DNA from: Deltaproteobacteria bacterium
GTDB taxonomy: Bacteria > Myxococcota_A > Bradymonadia > REDH01
DNA length: 47,085 bases
Direction: 5' to 3'
Assembly (NCBI GenBank): GCA_007693585.1
Contig: REDH01000110.1
Span: forward strand, 1-47,085
In this document: one piece after another, positions 35,072 through 42,214 of the stretch
Layout of the letters: each line of letters opens with the position of its first letter
Numbering within the stretch: the first letter of the stretch is position 1
The notes under the pieces: model-generated
Database searches by the model: none
What the model was told of the DNA's origin: nothing
What the model saw: only the letters and a program-made list of their open reading frames with translations
Position numbers and translations under genes: made by a program

Positions 35072-35722
35072 TCAGGGGGTTCGTCGCGAGCGCTCGAGTG
35101 CATCGCTGCCGAAGAGCCGCTCGACATCGGATTGTGCGGCGCCGACCCTGCCGAAGCGGCTGACGGCGGTCTCGACGCTTCCGCGGTTGGCATTGATGCG
35201 CTGGATCCGCTCGGCGAAGGCCTCGTGCACGGGTGAACGGACACGCCACATGCCATCGTCGTAGCGGAGCATCTCGAAGTCCTGACCTCCGCGGGTGGAG
35301 ACGATGGCCAGGTCCTCGTTCACGGTCTCGACACCGGTCACGCGGAGCCCGACCACGAATCCGCGTTCGTCGGGGACGAGATCCTGATGGAAGAGGTGCC
35401 GGAAGAGTTCGTAGGGGGAGTCGATCCGATTGAGCAGCACGACGCCGGAGTTGGCGAGCGCGGTCTCGCGGTCATGGGGGCCGAGCCGTCTGGCGAGGTC
35501 CCTCATCAGTCGGAGGCTTTCGAGGGCCTCGGCGAAGAGGTCCCTGGTGTCGTCACTGAGGGCTTCCCAGATGCCGTCTCCGTCCTTGTCGAGGAGCGCT
35601 TGCTGGAAGATCTCGAAGGCGCCGTCGGGGGTGGTGGCATCCGGTTCTCGGTCGCACCCGGCGAGAGCACACCCCAGGAGGGAGACGAGGAGCGATGCGG
35701 ACAGGAGGAGTCGTGGGTTCAT
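35072..35722 (-). CDS. Small lipoprotein with NTF2-like (DUF4878-style) fold
   Basis: The protein is 216 residues from ATG 35722. The signal peptide and lipobox (LLGCALAGC) are clear. The mature part begins TPDGAFEIFQQALLDKDGDG and continues with helix-strand patterns and a conserved-looking W near the end (DDGMWRVRSPVHEAFAERIQ). This matches a small cone-shaped NTF2/DUF4878 fold found in many lipoproteins. No active site is apparent. It resembles the divergent neighbour at 35987. Confidence 0.75.
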   Translation of the reverse strand: MNPRLLLSASLLVSLLGCALAGCDREPDATTPDGAFEIFQQALLDKDGDGIWEALSDDTRDLFAEALESLRLMRDLARRLGPHDRETALANSGVVLLNRIDSPYELFRHLFHQDLVPDERGFVVGLRVTGVETVNEDLAIVSTRGGQDFEMLRYDDGMWRVRSPVHEAFAERIQRINANRGSVETAVSRFGRVGAAQSDVERLFGSDALERSRRTP

Positions 35723-35986
35723 GGTCGTGTGGCTTCGGGCGGGATGGCCGGCACCGGTCTCCCGGTACGGAGGCAGGGGGGAGGGTCGCCGCGCTGGCGG
35801 AAGGCGTCAAGCGCCATCGACGCGGGGACAGTGCATCGATGGGTCCTTCGGCGGACCGGTCTTGACCGGATGGGTGTGGGGGCCCACGATGCCGAGTGGC
35901 CGGAGGGTGTTCACCTTCGTGGCTGTGGCTGTCCACTGTCGTTGCGAGGACGCGTGAGAGCCGACGTGAAGGTCGAAGAGAGCAGG

Positions 35987-36451
35987 GTGAGCGTTCGGCT
36001 GCTGCATCCCGGGGCAGGGCGGGCAGGGGGGAGCACCTTCCTGGTGCTGTCCCTTCTTCTTCTGCTGGTTGGCGCGAGCTGTCAGGGTCCGGAGCCGAAC
36101 ACGCAGTCCGCGCCGGAGTCCGCACTTCGTGCGTTTCACGATGCGGTTCGCAGTGGGGACTCCGCACGCGTCGAGGCCTTTCTCACCGATGGTGCACGAC
36201 ATGCCCTGGGCCTTCGCGCCGCTCGGTGGGCCGAGCTGACGGGAGACGAGCGGCCGCCGTCATCCTTCCTGCTGGCGTCCTGGGCTCCCGGGGAGGCGTA
36301 CATCGAGTCCGTGGAGCGCCTCTCCACATCGGACGACGAAACCCACTTGCGCGTCAGGACCTATCTGGGGGAAGAAGTGGAGGTGGTGATGTTGCGTGCG
36401 CCGGAGGGATGGCGCGTGCGCTTGCCGGAACTCGAGGAACCGCTGCGGTGA
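35987..36451 (+). CDS. Small lipoprotein, NTF2-like
   Basis: The protein is 154 residues from GTG 35987; GTG 35966 would add 7 residues. A lipobox (LLLLVGASC) ends the signal peptide. The mature part (ESALRAFHDAVRSGDSARVE; ARHALGLRAARWAELTGDER; GWRVRLPELEEPL) has the same plan as the 35072 lipoprotein, so the pair may be divergent paralogues. Stop is 30 bases before the pseudokinase gene. Function unknown. Confidence 0.7.
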   Translation: MSVRLLHPGAGRAGGSTFLVLSLLLLLVGASCQGPEPNTQSAPESALRAFHDAVRSGDSARVEAFLTDGARHALGLRAARWAELTGDERPPSSFLLASWAPGEAYIESVERLSTSDDETHLRVRTYLGEEVEVVMLRAPEGWRVRLPELEEPLR

Positions 36452-36481
36452 GCGACTGGTTGCCGCACAGGAGAGGCGTAC

Positions 36482-38347
36482 ATGACTGAGGAGTCGGACG
36501 TTCGTCCACCGCGTCCGCCGGAGATGCCCATGAAGCCGGGTACCCGGCTGGGCGAAGGGATCGAGATCGAGCGCTATCTCGGGCGATCCGAGGGAGGGTT
36601 GTCGTATCTGGGCCGTCATCCGTCGGGGATGTCCGTGGTGGTCAAGTCCCTTGCGCCTGCGCTCGAGGAGCTGGTGCCGGCCCTGCAGGATGAGCTCGTA
36701 TCGCTGTGTGCGCTGGATCATCCTTCCCTGCAGCGCGTCTTTCCCGTGGTCGAGCAGGATGGGCGCCCGCTGTTCGTGTCCGAGTACGTGGAGGGGACAA
36801 CCCTGCGCGGCGCGGTCGCGCAGGTGGCGGAACGGGGGGGGGACTTCGGGTTTCGTCCGGCCTACAACGTGCTCGGGCACATCGCAGCGGCGCTTGACGA
36901 GCTCCATACGGTGAGCCCGCACGGCGTGCTGACCGCCAACAACGTCTTCGTGGAAGCGAACGGCCGGGTGCGGATCGCGAACATCGGCTTCGGGCGCCTG
37001 ATGCTGGCGGGGCTCGGCGGTGACAGTGACGCCTTCCGGGACACGGCGTCGATCGCGCCCGAGGTGCGTGCGGACCCGTGGGACATCAGCGAGGTGAGCG
37101 ACTTCTACTCCCTCGGGGTGCTGGCCGTGCACCTGTGGACAGGCCAGGAGCCCACGGCGGCCTCTCTTCCCCACTTGATCGAGGCACTCGAGGAGAAGTA
37201 CGTTCCGGAAATCGGTCAGTTGCTGCGAAGTCTCGTGGCGGATGAGAGCGTGATGCGGATCGCCACGAGCGCCGAACTCCATGCGGAGCTGGCTGCGCTG
37301 CTGCGCGCCGTGCGTCTCGCCGGCCGGTCCGGAGAGCCCATCCCCGGTCCGGAGAGTGTGGAGCGAGGTGCCGCGCAGCGGGCGACCGATGACGATCTCG
37401 GCTCGCTCTTCGACGGGATCGAGCTTCCGGACGCGCCGGGCGGGGGAGAGGGGGGCGGCGGCGGCGATCGCTGGATCGTGCAGCGGGCGGGTCGGGACTA
37501 TGGTCCGTACGGAAGCGAGCAAGTTCTTCGGCAGTTGCACGCGGACGAGATCGACGAGTACACGGCCATTCTCGACACGCACACCCGGGAGGTTCAGGAT
37601 CTCATCGACATCCCGGAGTTCTCGGATGCCGTGAAGGCGTACATCCCGCAACGCGAGGCGCGCCTCGAAGCGGAGCGCGAACGCCGCGAGGAACTCCAGC
37701 GGACCGCCAAGCGCGCCGGGGTGACGACCTTCGTGTCCCTCTTCGTGCTCGCTCCCCTGCTGCTCCTCGGCCTGGTCGCCTTTCTCGTCTTCGGGCTCGG
37801 TCAGGGCGCGTACCTCTTCGTCCAGCCCGATCCCTATCCCTTCGCGAGCGTGATGCGCCCGTTCCCCTATACCTTCGAGGTCGAGGCGCCGGAGTACGAG
37901 ACCATCGCCGCCGATCCCGATCTGCTCGCCAGCCTCCGCGACTTCTCGGAGCCCGAACCCACGCGCCGAAGGGGACGCACACGCTCGGGCGCCGCCGCTG
38001 GCACCGCCGGTCCGGAAGAGGAGAGCGTGGAGGACTTCGTGCTCGACTTCGACTCGAGTCGTCCAGCACGACGCCTGAGCCAGGACGAGATCAACGGAAC
38101 CCTCCGCGCGTCGCTGGGGAGCTTCCAGCGCTGCTTCGAGCCCGAGTTGCGGGCCAATCCCGGTTTCCGCGGGGCGACCCTCAACTTCTCCATCCACCCG
38201 AACGGTCGGCCCTTCAACGTCTCCGTGGAAGGTGCCCGGGTTTCCGCTTCGTTGAACACCTGCCTCACGAGCGCCGTACGCCGCCTTCGGTTCCCTCAGT
38301 ACAACGACGTGCCAATGAGCGTCCGATACCCGTTCGTGCTCCAATGA
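36482..38347 (+). CDS. Pseudokinase-GYF_2-transmembrane-AgmX/PglI C-terminal protein
   Basis: The protein is 621 residues from ATG 36482, with AGGAGAGG upstream. Residues 20-290 have a Ser/Thr kinase fold: the ATP-site Lys55 (SVVVKSL), an alpha-C Glu near 71 and the APE motif (IAPEV) are kept. The catalytic loop reads SPHGVLTANNVFV, so the HRD Asp is missing, and the DFG Asp is replaced by Asn (NIGFG, residue 167), suggesting a pseudokinase. A GYF_2/DUF4339-like domain (about 330-390: DRWIVQRAGRDYGPYGSEQV) is followed by one TM segment (about 415-447). The last 100 residues are an AgmX/PglI-type domain with two Cys (FQRCFEPEL; LNTCLTSAVRRLRF). The kinase side should be cytoplasmic, the end periplasmic. 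It overlaps the next lipoprotein by ATGA. Confidence 0.88.
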   Translation: MTEESDVRPPRPPEMPMKPGTRLGEGIEIERYLGRSEGGLSYLGRHPSGMSVVVKSLAPALEELVPALQDELVSLCALDHPSLQRVFPVVEQDGRPLFVSEYVEGTTLRGAVAQVAERGGDFGFRPAYNVLGHIAAALDELHTVSPHGVLTANNVFVEANGRVRIANIGFGRLMLAGLGGDSDAFRDTASIAPEVRADPWDISEVSDFYSLGVLAVHLWTGQEPTAASLPHLIEALEEKYVPEIGQLLRSLVADESVMRIATSAELHAELAALLRAVRLAGRSGEPIPGPESVERGAAQRATDDDLGSLFDGIELPDAPGGGEGGGGGDRWIVQRAGRDYGPYGSEQVLRQLHADEIDEYTAILDTHTREVQDLIDIPEFSDAVKAYIPQREARLEAERERREELQRTAKRAGVTTFVSLFVLAPLLLLGLVAFLVFGLGQGAYLFVQPDPYPFASVMRPFPYTFEVEAPEYETIAADPDLLASLRDFSEPEPTRRRGRTRSGAAAGTAGPEEESVEDFVLDFDSSRPARRLSQDEINGTLRASLGSFQRCFEPELRANPGFRGATLNFSIHPNGRPFNVSVEGARVSASLNTCLTSAVRRLRFPQYNDVPMSVRYPFVLQ

Positions 38348-39660
38348 GGCTGCGCGCAGGCATCCCGACGCCGATCGTGTCGCTCGCGTGGGCGGTCGTC
38401 CTCGGTATGCTCGCCGGGTGCTCCGGGTCGCCCGGCGATGCGGATGCGGGATCCGATGCCACGGATCCCCCGGGCTGCACGGGTGCCGAGTGCCCGCCGG
38501 ATACAGGAGGACCATCCGGGACGGCACCGGCGATCGGCTGCACCACGGCGGACGACTGCCCGTCGCCCGATCAGGCCTGCGACGTCGCGCGGCAGCGATG
38601 TGTGCCGCGCTGCACGTCCGACGATGGCTGCGATCCCCGCGCCAGCTGTGACTTGAGCCAGGGCATCTGCACCCCTCGCCCGCCCTGTGGTTTCGATGAC
38701 CGCGCGTGCCCCGACGGACTCGCCTGTGACGCCTGCCTGGGCGCCTGCCTGCCCGATCCCGGGGGCACCGCATGTCTCGACGACGCCAACTGCGGATTCG
38801 ACGAATTCTGCGAGCCCTGCATGAACCTCTGCGAGCCACGCCGTCCTCCCTGTGCGCCCTGCCGGGACGACCTGCAGTGCGGAGAGTCGGGCGATCTCTG
38901 CCTCGATTTCGCCGAAGGCGGACGGTACTGCGGCCGAGCGTGCGGGTCGTGTCCGGTGGGCTATGACTGTGATCCGGGGCTCGGACAGTGCGTGCCGCTG
39001 AGCGGGTCCTGCGAGGTCGTGCGCGAGTGCAGTCGGGATGCCGACTGCCTCGGCGCGCTGATCTGCGGCGCTGCAGGCCTCTGCGTGCCCGGTTGCACGG
39101 ACGACAGTGCCTGCGAGGGGAGCCTCGTGTGCTCGGCCGGTCGATGCACCGAGCCGTGCGCCACCGACGGGGACTGCGCGGCGGGACAGGAGTGTCGCGA
39201 CGATCAGCGTTGCTGGGTGCCGGGAGGGTGCTTCACCTCGGTCGATTGCCCGGAGGCGGAGACCTACTGTGACCGGGAGGCGGGCCTCTGCGTATCCGGG
39301 TGTCAGGTGGACGTGGACTGCCTCGATGCGTCGCAGGAGTGCGTGTCCGGCGTGTGCGTGCGGCGCCGGTGCGCCGGCAACTACGCCTGCGCCTTCCAGG
39401 AGGTGTGCGATCTGGACAGCGGACAGTGTCGCCCCGATGAGCGGCCGCATTGCAGCGGCTGCGATGCGGGAGATGTGGACAGCTGCGGTAGCGAGAACAT
39501 CTGCGTGGAGCTGGAGGACGAGCCGACCGGATCCTGCTTTCTCCGATGTGACGACGACCCGCTGAACGACTGTCCGCAGGGTTACCGGTGCACCGAGGTG
39601 GAGGTGAACGAGCAGCCCCGGCGAGTCTGTTTTCGCCCTCGGTGCGATGACCCGGTCTGA
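38344..39660 (+). CDS. Cys-rich secreted lipoprotein
   Basis: The protein is 438 residues from ATG 38344, which overlaps the pseudokinase TGA as ATGA. A signal peptide ends at the lipobox LGMLAGC. The mature part is about 16 percent Cys in EGF/Dickkopf-like repeats such as CTTADDCPSPDQACD, CTSDDGCDPRASCD, CTDDSACEGSLVCSAGRC and CATDGDCAAGQECRDDQRC. Such proteins are numerous in Myxococcota and presumably form a disulfide-knotted surface rod. Co-translation with the pseudokinase hints at a surface partner for its periplasmic end; this is an inference. Confidence 0.87.
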   Translation: MRLRAGIPTPIVSLAWAVVLGMLAGCSGSPGDADAGSDATDPPGCTGAECPPDTGGPSGTAPAIGCTTADDCPSPDQACDVARQRCVPRCTSDDGCDPRASCDLSQGICTPRPPCGFDDRACPDGLACDACLGACLPDPGGTACLDDANCGFDEFCEPCMNLCEPRRPPCAPCRDDLQCGESGDLCLDFAEGGRYCGRACGSCPVGYDCDPGLGQCVPLSGSCEVVRECSRDADCLGALICGAAGLCVPGCTDDSACEGSLVCSAGRCTEPCATDGDCAAGQECRDDQRCWVPGGCFTSVDCPEAETYCDREAGLCVSGCQVDVDCLDASQECVSGVCVRRRCAGNYACAFQEVCDLDSGQCRPDERPHCSGCDAGDVDSCGSENICVELEDEPTGSCFLRCDDDPLNDCPQGYRCTEVEVNEQPRRVCFRPRCDDPV

Positions 39661-40186
39661 TCCGGCCATGAAGTCCCTCAGGGTCGACGGCCTGGACCGG
39701 ACCATGGCCGTGGCGGGGCTCCTGGGCACGATTCTCGAAGCCCCGCTGGTGATCGGGCTGGAGGGGGACATCGGTGCGGGCAAGACGACCTTCGTTCGCG
39801 GCCTCGTCGACGCCCTCCCCGGCGGTGAACGGGCGCGAGTAAGCTCGCCGACCTGGGCCGTGCTGCAGCGCTACGATACCGTTCCGGTGGTGCACCACCT
39901 GGACCTCTATCGCCTGGCGGACGACGACGACCTCGAGGGGATCGCCTTCCGGGAGTTGCTGAGCGAAGTGGTGCTCCTCGAGTGGCCCGAGCGGGTCGAA
40001 CGGGCGGCGTCGGTCATCGATGTGCGGATTCGCATGTCCACCCCGGACGGCCCCCTGAGCGAGCTGCGGAACCTGGCTGTCGCCGGCCGGAGCGAGCGAG
40101 GCGGGTTGCTGGTCGAGCGCTGGCTGGCGCTGATCGAGGAGTTGGATGCCGCTCCTTCGTCCACGGGACGGTGCGATCAGGCCTGA
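39647..40186 (+). CDS. tsaE: tRNA threonylcarbamoyladenosine ATPase TsaE
   Basis: The protein is 179 residues from ATG 39647, 14 bases inside the previous gene; ATG 39668 is an alternative start. Walker A (IGLEGDIGAGKTTFVRGL), SSPTWAVLQRY, and HHLDLYRLADDDDLEGIAF with LLEWPERV are TsaE hallmarks. TsaE supports TsaD-TsaB in making t6A37 on ANN-reading tRNAs. The C-terminal 50 residues are longer than usual. Its stop lies in a 10-base palindrome with the convergent G1P dehydrogenase stop. Confidence 0.95.
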   Translation: MTRSDPAMKSLRVDGLDRTMAVAGLLGTILEAPLVIGLEGDIGAGKTTFVRGLVDALPGGERARVSSPTWAVLQRYDTVPVVHHLDLYRLADDDDLEGIAFRELLSEVVLLEWPERVERAASVIDVRIRMSTPDGPLSELRNLAVAGRSERGGLLVERWLALIEELDAAPSSTGRCDQA

Positions 40187-41553
40187 ACGTACTCGTCTGC
40201 GAAGGCCTCGAGTCGTTGCAGCTCGACGGCGAGGTGGAGGATCGTGTAGCGCGCCCGGATGTCCGGGCAGTGGAGAATCGCCCGTCGGGCCCGATCGCGG
40301 TGGACGCCGATCTCCCCGAAGCGGGTCGGGCACCCTGCACTTCGCAGCTCCTGCTCGAGGTCGTCCGGTGCGCGCAGGGTGCGCTGCACGGCCTCGGTGA
40401 TGTGATCCCATCGGGCCACGAGCGACTTGATGCGTGCGCGCAGGTCGTCGCGGCTGCACCATGAACGTCGAGCGTGCTCGATCACCGCCGGAGCGAGCGG
40501 ACCGAAGCGTGCCTCGATCAGGGCCTGCTTCGCGGGCCAGTCCAGGTGTGCCTCCACGAGCGGGTCGATCGAGATCCGGCTGGGGTCGATGGCCAGGAGT
40601 TCGTGGTACAGGGTCGAGGTGACCACCGTGCCCACGGCCACCTGGCAGCCGTGGAAGTCGTGCGTCTCGCCGAAGGCGTGTGCGGTCATGTCGATGTAGT
40701 GGCTGATCAGGTGTTCGCCGCCGCTGGCCGGGCCACTGGAGCCCGCCGCCTGCATGCCGAGTCCGCTGAGCATCAGCGCCGCGGTCAGGCGGGCGACCGC
40801 GTCGGGATCGCGGCTCGGCAGGCGGGGGGCGACGCCGTCGAGGAGCGCTGCTCCGGCGTTCACGATCTCCATCACGATGTCGGAATGCAGGGTCCCGAGA
40901 AGCGCCGCGCTCAGGTTCCAGTCCGCGTTGCTGACCGGCTTCGAGTAGAGATCGCCGAGGCCGCTGGCGATCATGCGGTAGGGGGACTCGGCGAGGATCA
41001 CCGGGTCGGCGAACACGGCCGCCGGGGCCGCGGAGGTCCGGGTGGTCTTCACTCCCTTGCTGAGCACGGCGGCGATGCCGGAGGTGAAGCCGTTCATGCT
41101 GGGGGCGGTGGCCAGCACGCTGCACTGGATCCCGAGCTCGTGGGCTGCAGCCTTGGCGGCATCGTTCAGGGTTCCCGAACCGACGGCGAGGAGGTGTCCT
41201 GCGCCGCGTTGTTGGGTCGCCTGGGCGAGCCGGGAGACAAGATCATCATCGCACAGGAGGTCGACGTGTCCCTCGCGCGGCTGGAGTTCGACGAGCGTTG
41301 CGGCCACGTTCGCCTCGTTGAAGCGCGCCAGCAGATCCTCGGCGGCGACGGCGCGGGTGTTGGCGTCGCAGACCAGCAGCACGGGTGCGCTTCCCGTCAG
41401 ACCGAGGTCCCGGAGTGCTCCGGGAATGCGCCGGATGATTCCGGTCTCGATGCGGACGAGTCGGGTGTGGGTGCGGTAGCGGCGGCCATCGTCGCCGAGG
41501 CGATCGAGGTTGCAGTAGCGGTCGAGCAGGGCGTGAAGATGATCCGTGGTCAT
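40177..41553 (-). CDS. sn-glycerol-1-phosphate dehydrogenase (AraM/EgsA family)
   Basis: The protein is 458 residues from ATG 41553. The NAD(P) motif AVGSGTLNDAAKAAAHELGI, ATAPSMNGFTSGIAAVL and the metal-site motifs are present: Asp in GLGDLYSKPVSNADW, His in SGGEHLISHYIDM, His in DFHGCQVAVGT. The family reduces dihydroxyacetone phosphate to sn-glycerol-1-phosphate, the archaeal backbone enantiomer; in Bacillus it feeds heptaprenylglyceryl phosphate. The C-terminal domain is longer than in the archaeal enzyme. No downstream prenyltransferase is in the window, so its use here is unclear. It converges with tsaE and is divergent from the small gene at 41819. Confidence 0.88.
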   Translation of the reverse strand: MTTDHLHALLDRYCNLDRLGDDGRRYRTHTRLVRIETGIIRRIPGALRDLGLTGSAPVLLVCDANTRAVAAEDLLARFNEANVAATLVELQPREGHVDLLCDDDLVSRLAQATQQRGAGHLLAVGSGTLNDAAKAAAHELGIQCSVLATAPSMNGFTSGIAAVLSKGVKTTRTSAAPAAVFADPVILAESPYRMIASGLGDLYSKPVSNADWNLSAALLGTLHSDIVMEIVNAGAALLDGVAPRLPSRDPDAVARLTAALMLSGLGMQAAGSSGPASGGEHLISHYIDMTAHAFGETHDFHGCQVAVGTVVTSTLYHELLAIDPSRISIDPLVEAHLDWPAKQALIEARFGPLAPAVIEHARRSWCSRDDLRARIKSLVARWDHITEAVQRTLRAPDDLEQELRSAGCPTRFGEIGVHRDRARRAILHCPDIRARYTILHLAVELQRLEAFADEYVQA

Positions 41554-41818
41554 GTCCTGGCCTGGGCTGGTTGCGCCGGAGGGTACGGGATGCGGAGCGT
41601 TCCGCGTGGGAGGAGGGGGCGCAGGGCAATGGGGGAACGCGGGTTCCGGCGGACGACGGGGGGTGCCCGGAGGCGGTTGTCCTGCGTACTCGGGGGGCTG
41701 GGTGGGGGGGGGCGAGCGGCGGGGAAAACTTGTCAGCCGGGGGGGGATGGGGTACTTCCCCGGCGTGTGGTCGCGGCTGGTCCATTGAGGGGCCCGCCGG
41801 AACTCCACGGAGGACGAC

Positions 41819-42145
41819 TTGAGCACGAAGAGCCGCAATCTACAATCGACGGTCCGGACCTGTCTGGAGCCGGCACGTCAGCAGGGCCGCCTGACCTGGT
41901 TGGAGGAGATGGTGGTACGAATGACGAGGGGCGTGTCGGAGACGGGGGACTTCGCGCTGGAGTTTCGCGGCGACGTTCATGCGGATGCCCGTGCCCGGCT
42001 GGCCCTGATGGAAGGGGACGCGCTGGTGGCGCTCGGGCTGGCCAGCATGGAGGCCGAGCCCGAGTCGGGCGAGGACGGGATCGAGGTGGATGGGGAGCTG
42101 AAGGCACGCATTCTGGCTTGTCTGTCGGGTCAGAAGGACGGCTGA
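41819..42145 (+). CDS. Small acidic protein of unknown function
   Basis: The protein is 108 residues from TTG 41819, with GGAGGA 4-5 bases upstream (41809-41814). It is helical, with no signal peptide or membrane segment, and is mildly acidic at the end. It has two Cys (CLEPARQQ and ILACLSG). The hairpin at 42143-42162 covers its stop. I do not recognise a family; coding is supported by the good ribosome site and the absence of a better frame. Confidence 0.6.
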   Translation: MSTKSRNLQSTVRTCLEPARQQGRLTWLEEMVVRMTRGVSETGDFALEFRGDVHADARARLALMEGDALVALGLASMEAEPESGEDGIEVDGELKARILACLSGQKDG

Positions 42146-42162
42146 ACCCGGTTTCGGGTTCA
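42143..42162. terminator. Hairpin over the stop of the small gene
   Basis: TGAACCCG (42143-42150) and CGGGTTCA (42155-42162) form a perfect 8-bp stem with loop GTTT. The TGA stop is the start of the stem. It lies between convergent genes and could serve both strands. Confidence 0.6.
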
Positions 42163-42214
42163 TGCAAGGGCAGGGAGCGGCGCCGCGCTGGTCCCTCGTT
42201 GCGTTCTTAGCCGT

